A stretch of 64,000 nucleotides of DNA, taken from the NCBI RefSeq assembly GCF_041222825.1, contig NZ_CP139482.1:4283501-4347500 (forward strand), read 5' to 3'. Each line of letters begins with the position of its first letter. The stretch's first letter is position 1. Shown here in pieces: positions 26,082 to 35,521 of this stretch. This stretch comes from Candidatus Thalassolituus haligoni (GTDB taxonomy: Bacteria; Pseudomonadota; Gammaproteobacteria; Pseudomonadales; Oceanobacteraceae). A program made the position numbers and the translations under genes. The notes under the pieces were generated by a model. That model searched no databases. It was not told where the DNA came from and was given only the letters and a program-made list of their open reading frames with translations.

Positions 26082-28367
26082 TCAGCATCGGCCTGATGCC
26101 GGGCCGATGATGCGACCGAAACCTTCCTTTTCCAGTGCCAGCTGCACCATCGCCGCAATCACATGAGCGCTCTCGATCTGCATCACCTGATCAAGCAGAC
26201 GTTGCGCCCACTCCAGATTGATGCCCCGGATTACCGATTTCACCTTCGGTAAATTGGTCGCGTTCATCGATAACATGTCATAACCCATCGCCATCAACAG
26301 CACGCTGCCAAGCGGATTACCCGCCAGCTCCCCGCAGACACTGACCGGCTTACCCACTTCATGGGCAGCTTCTGCAATGATTTTGAGGGCCGACAGCACC
26401 GCTGGATGAAACGCCTGATAGAGATCGGCAACCCGCGGGTTATTACGATCCACCGCCAGCAGATACTGGGTCAGGTCATTACTGCCGACCGACAAGAAGT
26501 CGACTCGCAAGCCCAGATCACGAATCTGGAATACCGCCGAGGGCACTTCGATCATCACCCCCACTTGTGGCATATCGACATCGCAACCTTCTTCGATGAC
26601 TTCGGCGTGGGCACGATAGATCAAGTGCAACGCCTCATCGACTTCATGCACACTGCTGATCATCGGCAACATGATGCGCAGATTATTCAGACCCTCACTG
26701 GCTTTCAGCATCGCCCGCACCTGTACCAGAAAGATTTCCGGATGATCCAGTGTCACCCGGATACCCCGCCAGCCCAGAAAGGGGTTAGCTTCGTTGATCG
26801 GAAAATAGGTCAACGACTTGTCGCCGCCGATATCCAGAGTCCTCATAGTCACCGGTGCCGGTGCAAACATTTCCAGTTGTTGACGATAGATTTTCTGCTG
26901 TTCACTTTCACTGGGAAAACGATCCTGCATCATGAAAGGGACTTCGGTACGGTATAAACCCACACCTTCGGCACCGCGATCCAGGCTGCGCAAGGCATCG
27001 GTCAGCAAACCGGTGTTGACCCACAGCGGAATACGATGACCATCCAGAGTAATCGCCGGTTCGTCCCGCAGTACTTCCAGATCTTCCTGCAGCGCCAGCT
27101 CTTCTTCGTAAATTTCCTGATACTGCTCGCGGATCTCTTCATTGGGATTGGAAATCAACACCCCCCGATAACCATCCACAATCAGATCCTTGCCATGTAA
27201 TTGGGCATAGGGTAAATCCACCACCCCCATCACGGTTGGAATACCCATCGCCCGAGCCAAAATCGCCACGTGCGAATTGGAGGAACCCTTCACCGACACC
27301 AGCCCGCGCAGCTTGCTGGTAGGAACTTCCCCCAACATCGCCGGAGTCAGCTCTTCACTGACCAGAATGCAGTCATCCGGAAATTCATCTTCTTCCGGCT
27401 CATCTTCGGAAACGCCCTGAAGATGAGCCAAAATCCGGGTGCCCAGATCAAGAATATCCGTCGCCCGCTCGCGCAGGTAGACATCTTCCATTAACTGGAA
27501 GTGGCCAACATACTGCATCACCACCTGTCGCAAGGCACCGGGAGCCCAATGGCCTTCACGAATACGACCAGTGACTTCCGCACCCAGGGCGTTGTCGTCA
27601 AGCATATTGATATACACATCAAACAGCGCCATCTCTTCCGGGCGCAAGTCGTTGCTAAGCTGGGCACCGAGCTGGCGGATTTCACCACGCGCAGCAATCA
27701 ATGCCCGGTCAAAATTTTCCAGTTCAAGCTCAATACTCTCAGCCATCTTGTCGACCACACTGATCAGATCGGCGGCCGGCGTAATCACATAACCCGTTCC
27801 CAACCCGACACCAGCAGCCCCTGGCGCACCATTGAAGCGGGTGCTCTTGCGCTCGGTGTTGGCGGGCGTCAATTCAAGAATATTACCCGTGGCTTCGGCA
27901 TGGGCAATCACCCCTGCCAGCTGCGCCGACATGGTGCCCAAAAAGGCCTCTTCGCCTTCATCAAACTGGCGGCTGTCACGCTGCTGTACCACCAGCACAC
28001 CCATCAGGCGCTTGTTGTGAATAATCGGCACACCAAGAAACGACAGAAACGGGTCTTCTCCGGTCTCGGACAAAAAGTGGAATTTGGGATGAGAAGGGGC
28101 ATTATCAATATTAATAGGCTCGGCGCGTGCGCCTACTAACCCGACCAAACCCTGGGATGAAGAGAGGCTGACCCGGCCAACGGCTTCCTGCTTCAGACCT
28201 TCAGTGGCCATCAGCACATAGCGCTTGCTGTCCGCATCAAACAGGTAAACAGAGCATACCTCGGTTTCCATGGCCTCACGGATACGCACCACCACCACTC
28301 TTAAGGCATCATTAAGATCGCTGGCGCTGCTGACCTCCTGGACGATTCGGCGAAGTATGTCGAGCAT
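26082..28367 (-). CDS. ptsP: Phosphoenolpyruvate-protein phosphotransferase EI-Ntr (PtsP)
   Basis: PtsP autophosphorylates from PEP and starts the nitrogen-related PTS relay to NPr and EIIA-Ntr. The 761-residue protein has an N-terminal GAF domain (about residues 1-160). It then has the enzyme I domains: a helical HPr-docking region, the phosphohistidine loop VKGSSNSHVAILARAMG with the active His at about 366, and a PEP-binding barrel with LYRTEVPFM, TLDIGGDKSLTYF, GSNDLTQYLLAVDRNN and VSVCGELAGNP. All key catalytic residues are visible. rppH lies immediately upstream (6 bp gap), the conserved rppH-ptsP pair of gammaproteobacteria. Confidence 0.96.
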   Translation of the reverse strand: MLDILRRIVQEVSSASDLNDALRVVVVRIREAMETEVCSVYLFDADSKRYVLMATEGLKQEAVGRVSLSSSQGLVGLVGARAEPINIDNAPSHPKFHFLSETGEDPFLSFLGVPIIHNKRLMGVLVVQQRDSRQFDEGEEAFLGTMSAQLAGVIAHAEATGNILELTPANTERKSTRFNGAPGAAGVGLGTGYVITPAADLISVVDKMAESIELELENFDRALIAARGEIRQLGAQLSNDLRPEEMALFDVYINMLDDNALGAEVTGRIREGHWAPGALRQVVMQYVGHFQLMEDVYLRERATDILDLGTRILAHLQGVSEDEPEEDEFPDDCILVSEELTPAMLGEVPTSKLRGLVSVKGSSNSHVAILARAMGIPTVMGVVDLPYAQLHGKDLIVDGYRGVLISNPNEEIREQYQEIYEEELALQEDLEVLRDEPAITLDGHRIPLWVNTGLLTDALRSLDRGAEGVGLYRTEVPFMMQDRFPSESEQQKIYRQQLEMFAPAPVTMRTLDIGGDKSLTYFPINEANPFLGWRGIRVTLDHPEIFLVQVRAMLKASEGLNNLRIMLPMISSVHEVDEALHLIYRAHAEVIEEGCDVDMPQVGVMIEVPSAVFQIRDLGLRVDFLSVGSNDLTQYLLAVDRNNPRVADLYQAFHPAVLSALKIIAEAAHEVGKPVSVCGELAGNPLGSVLLMAMGYDMLSMNATNLPKVKSVIRGINLEWAQRLLDQVMQIESAHVIAAMVQLALEKEGFGRIIGPASGRC

Positions 28368-28373
28368 AGGACC

Positions 28374-28868
28374 TCAACTGGTGCTTTTACGTTGCAAGCG
28401 AGCGATTTTCGGCGCCAACTCAGTCATTGCGCGACGATATACATCGCGCTTGAAAGCGACTACCTCACCCAGCGGAAACCAGTAACTAACCCAGTCCCAA
28501 CCATCAAACTCCGGTTTGGGTGATGCGGCCACGTCGATTCGTGCTTCTTCCGTGGTCAACTTTAACAGATACCACTTTTGCTTTTGGCCAACACACACCG
28601 GCTGGCGGCCTTGACGGATCATACGTTTTGGCAAGCGATAACGCAGCCAGCCACGGGTACACCCCAGAATCTGGACATCCTCGGCCGTCAGCCCCACTTC
28701 TTCGGTCAACTCCCGATAAAGCGCATGTTCCGGGGATTCACCCTGTTTGATACCGCCTTGTGGAAATTGCCAGGCATCCTGTCCTATGCGTCTGGCCCAG
28801 AGCACTTGGCCCAGGTCATTACACAGAATGATACCGACATTCGGGCGGTAACCCTGATCATCAATCAC
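28374..28868 (-). CDS. rppH: RNA pyrophosphohydrolase
   Basis: RppH removes pyrophosphate from 5' triphosphorylated RNA and triggers mRNA decay. The 164-residue protein starts [34 protein letters not shown], nearly the family archetype. The Nudix box [23 protein letters not shown] is intact, with the REUTEEVG metal-binding core. The start codon is GTG at 28868. It forms a two-gene leftward unit with ptsP. Confidence 0.96.
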   Translation of the reverse strand: MIDDQGYRPNVGIILCNDLGQVLWARRIGQDAWQFPQGGIKQGESPEHALYRELTEEVGLTAEDVQILGCTRGWLRYRLPKRMIRQGRQPVCVGQKQKWYLLKLTTEEARIDVAASPKPEFDGWDWVSYWFPLGEVVAFKRDVYRRAMTELAPKIARLQRKSTS

Positions 28869-29265
28869 AATGCCATCCGAGAATTATTACAGAGTTGCAA
28901 AACTTGCCCATTTCAACGCAAAGGTCAAGCGGCATGCATCGACTCGCTGGTATTGATTGTCATTCTTTATCCTCACCTGAACCATGAGAATTTGGCAAGC
29001 AGCAGAACAAGACGGGGGTTATCAGAGCCGCCAACCCAATGACCGATTGTTTGAATCGGATGATCAAAAAGTGCTTTCAAACCGCAGGGTCAATGCCCAA
29101 ATGGCCAAGAAAGCACGATTATGCGTTGTATCCTGGCATTCCTGGGTCATTTTTCATGTAGTCATCGCCACACCGATAGATTTTCAATAACCTGTAAAAA
29201 TGTGACCCGTGCCGTCCATTCATAATAGAATACGGCTCTTTTTTCAATCCGTCCGGGAGGATCGC
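28869..29265. other. Gene-free divergent region between rppH and the HAD phosphatase
   Basis: About 400 bp without a convincing gene. A 68-codon frame at 28984-29190 has no recognisable homology, no good ribosome-binding site and ordinary composition. The segment is AT-richer than its flanks. CATAATAGAATAC (29221-29233) could hold a -10 for the HAD gene. No clear -35 or RNA gene is seen. Confidence 0.5.
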
Positions 29266-29925
29266 TTGGCTCTGGCAATTTTCGACCTCGACCACACCCT
29301 GTTATCCGACGACAGCGACCACGCATGGGGCCAATATCTGGCTGATCGCGGCCTGGTTGACCCGGCGGTGCACAAATATCGCAACGACCATTTCTATGCG
29401 CAGTACCAGGCCGGCACCCTGAATATTCACGACTACCTGCGCTTTACCTTGCGGCCGTTGCTGGATCACCCTCTTGAGCAGATGCTGGCCGAGCGCCAAC
29501 GTTTTCTCGAAGAGCGTATTGAACCACTGATCAGCCAGAAAAGCCGTGACCTGATCCAGAACCATCGGAATCAGGGAGACCAGTTACTGATTATTACCGC
29601 AACCAACGGCTTTATCACCTACCCGATTGCCGAGCGACTGGGCATCGACAATATCATTGCGCCGCACCCGGAAGTCATCAACGGCCAGTACACCGGCGCT
29701 ATCGTGGGCATTCCCAGCTTTCAGGATGGCAAGGTGACGCGACTCAACGCCTGGCTGAATGAACGCCAACAAACCATGGAAGGCGCCTGGTTCTACAGCG
29801 ACTCCCACAACGACCTGCCATTATTACGGCTGGTTGACCGGCCTGTCGCTGTTGACCCGGACGCCATCCTGGCGGCAGAAGCCAACCAGCAAGGCTGGCC
29901 GGTGATTTCATTACGTGATGATTGA
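29266..29925 (+). CDS. HAD-IB family hydrolase (PSP-like phosphatase)
   Basis: The 219-residue protein begins with the HAD motif I AIFDLDHTLLSDDSDHAWG near residues 4-20, giving the DxDxT nucleophile. Motif II is LIITATNGF and motif III/IV is FYSDSHNDLPLL, matching subfamily IB (SerB-like) phosphatases. I chose TTG 29266 because a strong GGGAGG lies five bases upstream and the family starts at this point; ATG-like GTG starts upstream would add a non-conserved leader. Pseudomonads carry a similar gene divergent from rppH. The substrate is unknown, with phosphoserine-like small molecules probable. Confidence 0.86.
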   Translation: MALAIFDLDHTLLSDDSDHAWGQYLADRGLVDPAVHKYRNDHFYAQYQAGTLNIHDYLRFTLRPLLDHPLEQMLAERQRFLEERIEPLISQKSRDLIQNHRNQGDQLLIITATNGFITYPIAERLGIDNIIAPHPEVINGQYTGAIVGIPSFQDGKVTRLNAWLNERQQTMEGAWFYSDSHNDLPLLRLVDRPVAVDPDAILAAEANQQGWPVISLRDD

Positions 29926-29962
29926 CAGTACGACGCTCCCCTGTACGACCAAGAGACACCGA

Positions 29963-31198
29963 ATGAAACAAGTCGTTATCTGGCTACTGCTGCTCTGTGT
30001 TGCCGGTTGTGATCAAGCACCGGTACCAGCCCAGCCATTACCTGCCGCAGTCGATTTCACCGGCGATCCGGCGACGCATCCTGAAAAGATCAATGACCAC
30101 CTGATTCACTCAGCCCTTGACAGCCATGTCCAGGCTTGTGCCAGCGCAGAGGCCCTGCAAAGTGCCATTATCACCCTGCTCGACCATCCAAACCCGTTCA
30201 CACTGGCAGCCAGCCGCGACGCCTGGCGCGACAGTTACAGCAGTTTTTTACGTGCTCGCCTGTATGGCTTTCTACCGGTAACCGACCCCGTTGAATGGCA
30301 ACGTCAGGGACTCAGTTACCATCAAACACTGAGCCTGATTGACAGCTGGCCGATTGAAGGTGGCTACATCGACTATCTGCCAGGCTATCCCTTTACCGGT
30401 ATCGTCAACGATCTGACCCTGCCACTGAGCAGCGACACGCTACAACAGCAGCATGGTTTCGCCGATCCGGCATCTGTCAGCCTGGGGTTTCATGTTATTG
30501 AATTTTTGCTTTGGGGCAGTGACGGACAGCGCAGTGCCAGCGACTATCTGCGGACTGAAACCATAACAGCGGTCGCGGGCAGTAGCAGCAACAAGAATAC
30601 CGCGACTCATGCCGACAACACCGCTGATAACCACCTCAACAAAGACACCCCGCCTGGCGTCATCAACCAGGATCGCCGTCGCCAATACCTGCAACTGGTC
30701 ACTGCACAATTGCTTGACCATCTGCGCCGCTTGCAACGTCGCTGGGAACGGGACACTGGCTACTACGCTCGACTGGTTGCCAGCAGCACACCCGCAGCCG
30801 CCTTGCAGGCTGGCATGAGCGCCAGTGCGCGATTGATCAGAACCGAATTGCTGGAAAAACGCTTGTCGGGAAACAGCAGTGAGTTCAGCGCCAGCAGCCA
30901 GCAGGACAGCCTCGCCTTGCTGCAAGGCATGCAACTCTGGCTACTGGGCAGTGAATCCCACCCCGGTGCGCTGGTGCCGTTATTAAGTACTACACAACCG
31001 GATTTGCTGATGCAATGGCAAACCACGCTGGCACAGGCGTTGACGCCCGCCACCGAAGCCGCAACCACCAACGCTGGGGCATCCGACACAACAGAGACAC
31101 CAGCGGCGACGTTACTGATTCACAACATTGAGCAGCTGGATACCTTGCTGCAACAAACCGCCAGCGTGTTACGCCTGACATTGCCCGATACACACTGA
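29963..31198 (+). CDS. Imelysin-family lipoprotein
   Basis: The 411-residue product starts with the lipoprotein signal MKQVVIWLLLLCVAGC, where C16 would be acylated. The mature protein has the imelysin core, including SYSSFLRARLYGFLP, a SWPIEGGYIDYLPG segment and the signature G-x-H-x-x-E as LGFHVIEFLLWGSDG. Imelysin-like proteins are periplasmic or outer-membrane four-helix bundles associated with metal (often iron) uptake. An S/N/T/H-rich insert of about 40 residues (around 195-235) interrupts the core. Upstream frame to 29915 overlaps the HAD gene. No iron transporter or heme peroxidase neighbour is present. Confidence 0.82.
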   Translation: MKQVVIWLLLLCVAGCDQAPVPAQPLPAAVDFTGDPATHPEKINDHLIHSALDSHVQACASAEALQSAIITLLDHPNPFTLAASRDAWRDSYSSFLRARLYGFLPVTDPVEWQRQGLSYHQTLSLIDSWPIEGGYIDYLPGYPFTGIVNDLTLPLSSDTLQQQHGFADPASVSLGFHVIEFLLWGSDGQRSASDYLRTETITAVAGSSSNKNTATHADNTADNHLNKDTPPGVINQDRRRQYLQLVTAQLLDHLRRLQRRWERDTGYYARLVASSTPAAALQAGMSASARLIRTELLEKRLSGNSSEFSASSQQDSLALLQGMQLWLLGSESHPGALVPLLSTTQPDLLMQWQTTLAQALTPATEAATTNAGASDTTETPAATLLIHNIEQLDTLLQQTASVLRLTLPDTH

Positions 31199-31211
31199 AC
31201 CCTTCCGAAAC

Positions 31212-31228
31212 GCCCCATAAAATGGGGC
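31212..31228 (+). terminator. Short perfect hairpin after the imelysin gene
   Basis: GCCCCAT-AAA-ATGGGGC forms a 7 bp stem with a 3 nt loop 13 bp after the stop. No T-run follows because the tandem-repeat array begins, so terminator efficiency is doubtful. Confidence 0.4.
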
Positions 31229-31252
31229 AACGGCCACGGCGGGAATACACGC

Positions 31253-31462
31253 AACGGCCACGGACGACACGGACGACACGGACGACACGGACGACACGGA
31301 CGACACGGACGACACGGACCAACGGCCACGGACGACAACGGCCACGGACGACAACGGCCACGGACGACAACGGCCACGGACGACAACGGCCACGGACGAC
31401 AACGGCCACGGACGACAACGGCCACGGACGACAACGGCCACGGACGACAACGGCCACGGACG
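31253..31462. repeat. Compound minisatellite: 16 bp and nested 9 bp tandem repeats
   Basis: One 16 bp unit AACGGCCACGGACGAC at 31253-31268 runs into six full 9 bp units CGGACGACA (31261-31314) plus a partial one. Eight further perfect 16 bp units follow at 31321-31448, and a diverged ninth at 31449-31462. The 9 bp unit is an internal piece of the 16 bp unit (the CGGACGACA spanning a unit junction), so the array looks built by slippage at two periods. It fills the convergent gap between the imelysin gene and rlmI. Open frames across it are repeat artefacts, since 16 is not a multiple of 3. Confidence 0.95.
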
Positions 31463-31493
31463 GAGCCGGGCCCTACGGTAGTGGTTGTCGAAG

Positions 31494-32699
31494 TTAACGC
31501 GTTGGTAACACGCGGGCAAACACGGCTTTGAGGTAACGGGTTTCCGGGATCGCCGGAACCACTGGGTGGTCGGCACCCTGACTGCCGACATGCTGAATCA
31601 GCACGTCTCGATCCAGCTCCCGCCCCAAGGTACGGATGATCCCTGGCAAACGGGTTTCTCCCAGATGCATGGAACAGGAGCCAGCGACCAGCAAGCCATC
31701 TCGATTCAGCAACCGCATGGCCAGTTGATTCAAGCGGTGATACGCCTGTTCACCGGCTTTAATGTCTTTACGACGGGGAATCAGTGCCGGAGGATCAACC
31801 ACCACCACATCAAAACGCTCACCGCTGTCCTTGAGCTGACGCAGGGCTTCGAAAGCGTCACCCTCCCAGCAGGTCATACGATCAGCAACGCCGTTTAATT
31901 CTGCATTCTGGGCGACCCAGTCAAGCGCCTTGGCAGACGAATCCACGCAATGCACTTCAGCAGCACCATGCCGTGCGGCCTGTACTCCCCAGCCGCCGAT
32001 ATAGCTGAAAACATCCAGCACCCGTTTGCCAGTAACCAAACGATTCAGTACCGCACGATTCTCGCGATGGTCGTAGAACCAGCCGGTTTTCTGACCATCA
32101 ATCACAGGGGCCATAAAACGGGTGCCATTTTCGATCAGCGGTGCGCAATTATCTTCCAGCTCGCCGTAGACCACTTCAACGTATTCCGGCAAGCCCTCAA
32201 CCGCACGCAGTTTGCCGTCATTTTTCAACACCACGGCGTCCGGTTTGATGACCTTTATAATCGCGTCGACAATTTCCTGACGCAAGGTTTCCATCAATAC
32301 ACTGGAGATCTGTACCACCACGACGCCGCCAAAGCGGTCAACCACCAGACCCGGCAGACCGTCGCTGTCGCCATAGACCCAGCGATAACAGCCCTCCGGA
32401 TACCAGAGTTCACGACTGCTCAGTGCCACCTTGAGGCGATGCACAATCAGAGAGCTGTCCAGAAACTGCTTGCTGTCGCGACTGATCAGTCGTGCGCAAA
32501 TCAGCTGATCCGGGCTGATCACCGCACTGCCCAGCGCTTTGCCATTGGCCATTTCAATCACCACCTGGCTACCTGCTTGCAGCCCCTGCAGCGGTGTTTT
32601 TTTGATGTCCACCTCGTTGCTGTAAACCCATAAATGGCCGGACTTAAGACGGCGCTCGGCCTGTGGATTCAATCGCAGACAGGAAACAGCTTCAGACAT
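31494..32699 (-). CDS. rlmI: Class I rRNA large-subunit methyltransferase, RlmI-like
   Basis: The 401-residue protein resembles E. coli RlmI (m5C1962 of 23S rRNA, 396 residues). It has an N-terminal PUA-like domain (LRLNPQAERRLKSGHLWVYSNEV), a central EEHGD-type domain and a C-terminal SAM methyltransferase. The SAM motif is VLDVFSYIGGWGVQAARHGAAEV, followed by ELNG and the catalytic-loop region VVVDPPALIPRRKDI. DGQKTGWFYDHRENR is diagnostic for the family. I chose ATG 32699, which aligns with the family start; the frame to 32777 is an extension. The RlmI assignment is by resemblance. Confidence 0.85.
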   Translation of the reverse strand: MSEAVSCLRLNPQAERRLKSGHLWVYSNEVDIKKTPLQGLQAGSQVVIEMANGKALGSAVISPDQLICARLISRDSKQFLDSSLIVHRLKVALSSRELWYPEGCYRWVYGDSDGLPGLVVDRFGGVVVVQISSVLMETLRQEIVDAIIKVIKPDAVVLKNDGKLRAVEGLPEYVEVVYGELEDNCAPLIENGTRFMAPVIDGQKTGWFYDHRENRAVLNRLVTGKRVLDVFSYIGGWGVQAARHGAAEVHCVDSSAKALDWVAQNAELNGVADRMTCWEGDAFEALRQLKDSGERFDVVVVDPPALIPRRKDIKAGEQAYHRLNQLAMRLLNRDGLLVAGSCSMHLGETRLPGIIRTLGRELDRDVLIQHVGSQGADHPVVPAIPETRYLKAVFARVLPTR

Positions 32700-32838
32700 G
32701 GAGACCTCAATAGGGCGGAGCAAAAAGAACCGGGCATTATATCGGTTCAGGGCACTGGCAGCGAACCATTCCTGCACTCTTCATGCATTGCTGCACCGCC
32801 AGTGATACAAACGACCACCAAACCCGCTTTCACTACAA

Positions 32839-32878
32839 CCCCATCACAGCCCCATCACAGCCCCATCACAGCCCCATC
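32839..32878. repeat. 11 bp tandem repeat across the ubiI stop codon
   Basis: CCCCATCACAG occurs three times in a row plus seven bases of a fourth. The ubiI stop (32866-32868) lies in the third full copy. Each copy carries an in-frame stop relative to the preceding ATGGGGCTG reading, so copy-number change would leave the UbiI C-terminus essentially unaltered. Confidence 0.9.
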
Positions 32879-34125
32879 GCCTGCATCATCGCGTGCTGTT
32901 TGACCGGTAACAGCCGGTCAAATTGCGTCATACCGCTATTTCTCAGCAACCGGATCAGTGGAGCATCGGCGGCAAACAGGCGCTTGAAGCCTTCCATGGC
33001 AGCCATGGTCGCCAGATTATCAAGCTGCCGCCGGCGTTGATAACGGGCCAGAACCTGATCGTGCCCTGGAGAGATACCTCGCGCCACCGCCGCCAGAATT
33101 TCTTCAGCCAACACTTCCACGTCCTTGAAACCGAGATTAACCCCCTGACCGGCCAGCGGGTGAATGGTGTGAGCGGCATCTCCTGCCAATACCACACCAT
33201 CCTGCCAGTAACGTCGGGCATGACGCTGACGTAAAGGAATCGCGGCGCGTGGTGAACAGGCGGTGATCGCACCCAGACGCTGTTCAAATGCCGCTGACAA
33301 TGCGGTACAAAAATCCGCATTGTCCAGCGCCATCAAGGTATTGGCTTCTGTGTCGCTGGTCGACCAGACAATCGAGGCCAGCCGGGGGTTGGTAGGCATG
33401 GGTAATAATGCCAATGGTCCCTGCGGTCGAAAACGTTGCCAGGCCGTCGCCGCCATTGGCCGCTCAGTGGATACAGTCGCCACCAGCGCCTGATGCTGGT
33501 AATCCCATTCACTGGTCGGTAGCCCAACCCATTGCCGCACACGGGAGTGGGCACCATCGGCACCCACCACCAGGCTGGCCAGCAAGGTGTCTCTCTGCCC
33601 GCCGCTGTCCTGCCCGCTGCCTCGCTCCAGCACCACCGGCGTCAGGCCGTCGGCCCGACGGCTATCGAGATAACGCACCGGTTGCGTTATCAATGTCACC
33701 GCCGGACAGGCAGTCAGTCGCTGCCGCAACCCGGCCAGGGTTTCGCGATTTTCAATAATATGACCGAGACAGGGCACATGTAGATCGGCGGCATCAAAAT
33801 TGACCTCTCCGGTGCCTTCCGCATCCCACACCGTCATATGGGTGTAAGGCTGACGTCGTGCTGGCCGTATCCATTGCCAGGCGCCGATTGCCGTCAGCAA
33901 GTGCTGACTGCGCGCCGTCAGGGCACTGACCCGAAGATCAAAGCTGTCCAGCCCGCTGGCGGCCAAATCCGGCAACGCTGGCAGTAATTCTGGTGGCAAG
34001 TCAGGCGGTGTCGCCAAAGCCGGATCAATCAGTGCGACCGTCAGGGCCGGGTTACCACTCGCCAGCGCCGCCGCCAGCGACTGACCCACCAGTCCGGCAC
34101 CAATAATTACAATGTCATAGCGCAT
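32866..34125 (-). CDS. ubiI: FAD-dependent ubiquinone hydroxylase, UbiI/VisC-like
   Basis: The 419-residue flavoprotein monooxygenase has the FAD-binding MRYDIVIIGAGLVGQSLAAALA at the N-terminus, the DG motif LVVGADGAHSRVRQ, and the GD motif VVLAGDAAHTIHPLAGQGVNLGFKD. Enzymes of this family hydroxylate the ring of the ubiquinone precursor. The order ygfB-pepP-ubiH-ubiI(visC) is conserved in pseudomonads, so by position this is VisC/UbiI (C5 hydroxylase) rather than UbiF. ATG 34125 overlaps the ubiH stop by 11 bp, indicating coupled translation. Confidence 0.88.
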   Translation of the reverse strand: MRYDIVIIGAGLVGQSLAAALASGNPALTVALIDPALATPPDLPPELLPALPDLAASGLDSFDLRVSALTARSQHLLTAIGAWQWIRPARRQPYTHMTVWDAEGTGEVNFDAADLHVPCLGHIIENRETLAGLRQRLTACPAVTLITQPVRYLDSRRADGLTPVVLERGSGQDSGGQRDTLLASLVVGADGAHSRVRQWVGLPTSEWDYQHQALVATVSTERPMAATAWQRFRPQGPLALLPMPTNPRLASIVWSTSDTEANTLMALDNADFCTALSAAFEQRLGAITACSPRAAIPLRQRHARRYWQDGVVLAGDAAHTIHPLAGQGVNLGFKDVEVLAEEILAAVARGISPGHDQVLARYQRRRQLDNLATMAAMEGFKRLFAADAPLIRLLRNSGMTQFDRLLPVKQHAMMQAMGL

Positions 34126-35407
34126 CGGCAGACTCCAACCGGGAAAAGGATTGAGCCGAAATTGGCGCAGACGCAAAACGGGGCGCTGGCTGGCCAAGCC
34201 CCATGGCATGCAGTGCCAGCAGGCGGCGCGGTGTGGTCAGGCTGGCCAAGGCCATCAGCCCCGCACCACGTCCCAGCGCCGTCAACTTGCCGGGGTGGGC
34301 AAACAAGCGCGGCAAGAGATCACTGGCAATAATCGTATTGCCCTGATCACGCTGTTGCTGCTGGGCGTAATCCAGTAATACGGCCAGATCCCCTAACGGT
34401 CGCTTCATTGCCCAGCTTTCCAGCAGTCGTGCGGCCAGGGCAGCAGTATCTCTCAGCGCCAGATTAAAGCCCTGCCCTGCTACCGGGTGCAGACTGTGAG
34501 CAGCATTACCCAGCAACACCAATCCACGCCGTACCTGTTCGCAACTGCACACCAGTGCCAGCGGGTAACTGAAGCGCTCGCCAATACGTTTTATACGACC
34601 ACAGCGGTAGCCAATCTGTTGCTGCAACTGCTCGGCAAACAGCGGATCAGGCAAGGCCAGAATGCGTTCACAATCGTCGGGAGGCAACGTCCAGACCACG
34701 GCAAAGTGGCGCTGCTGCAAAGGTAAAAATGCCACCGGGCCATGATCACTGAAACGTTCGTAAGCCCAGTGCAAATGCTCACGATCCATCTCGACCTGAG
34801 TCACCAATGCGACACTGTCATACTCTTCACGCTGCTGCCGGATACCCAACTGCTGCGCCAGACCAGAACGACCACCATCGGCCAGCACCAGCAAAGCCGT
34901 CGTAATGCTCTCGCCACCAGCCAGCGTCAGCTGACTGCCACCAGAGATCATATCAACCCGCTGGACGTCGGTGTCTGACAACAAGGTTACATTCGGGTAA
35001 GCGCCCAGCCCTTGTAGCAGGGCTCGTCCCAGTACGGCGTTTTCAACGATATAGCCCAGAGCTTCGGTGCCCTGCTCACTGGCGTGCAAATGGGTTTGCC
35101 CGAAACGGCCGCGATCAGATACCTGAATATGTTGAATCGCACAGGCTCGATCGATCAGCGCCTCCCAGCAACCCATTCGCTGCAGCAACTGACGCGAACC
35201 CCAGGCCAGCGCCGTGGCACGGCCATCAAAACTGGGGGGGCGTTCCAGTACATCCTCAGTCCAGTGGATTTGCTGGCGATCGATCAGGGCGATACGCATG
35301 CCAGTTTGCAAAGCAGGCTGTAGCAGGTGCACCAGACTGGCGCCGGTCATTCCGGCTCCGAGAATCACCAGATCAAAGGCGGTGGAAGATGAGACAGAGT
35401 TGGTCAT
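34115..35407 (-). CDS. ubiH: 2-octaprenyl-6-methoxyphenol hydroxylase, UbiH-like
   Basis: A 430-residue flavin monooxygenase with the FAD motif FDLVILGAGMTGASLVHLL, a DG-type LLVLADGGRSGLAQQLGI and the GD motif GLVLLGNAAHSLHPVAGQGFNLALRD, where GNAAH replaces GDAAH as in UbiH proteins. It would catalyse a C6 ring hydroxylation step of ubiquinone synthesis. It is followed without gap by ubiI and preceded by pepP. UbiH versus UbiI is decided by gene order and the GN variant; both are close homologues. Confidence 0.88.
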   Translation of the reverse strand: MTNSVSSSTAFDLVILGAGMTGASLVHLLQPALQTGMRIALIDRQQIHWTEDVLERPPSFDGRATALAWGSRQLLQRMGCWEALIDRACAIQHIQVSDRGRFGQTHLHASEQGTEALGYIVENAVLGRALLQGLGAYPNVTLLSDTDVQRVDMISGGSQLTLAGGESITTALLVLADGGRSGLAQQLGIRQQREEYDSVALVTQVEMDREHLHWAYERFSDHGPVAFLPLQQRHFAVVWTLPPDDCERILALPDPLFAEQLQQQIGYRCGRIKRIGERFSYPLALVCSCEQVRRGLVLLGNAAHSLHPVAGQGFNLALRDTAALAARLLESWAMKRPLGDLAVLLDYAQQQQRDQGNTIIASDLLPRLFAHPGKLTALGRGAGLMALASLTTPRRLLALHAMGLGQPAPRFASAPISAQSFSRLESADAL

Positions 35408-35521
35408 GAATATGGCTCGCTATTCGGCAGGCAGTACTCTGACGGGCAGCCCGCACCAGGGTCAATAGCCCTCCACGATCCGCCACCCACCAGCGTCAGG
35501 AAAATACACCGGGCATTGCCC

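Noticed and set aside
28984..29190. 68-codon frame in the rppH-HAD gap
   Set aside because: No ribosome-binding site, no homology and no hydrophobic or domain pattern.
31253..31462. CRISPR array
   Set aside because: Units abut directly with no unique spacers, and no cas genes are nearby.
30990..31591. Open frames across the tandem repeats with repeating R/P/W or T/R/D residues
   Set aside because: The 16 bp period is not a multiple of three, all frames across the array stay open because the unit has no stop, and no ribosome-binding site or homology is present. They are composition artefacts.
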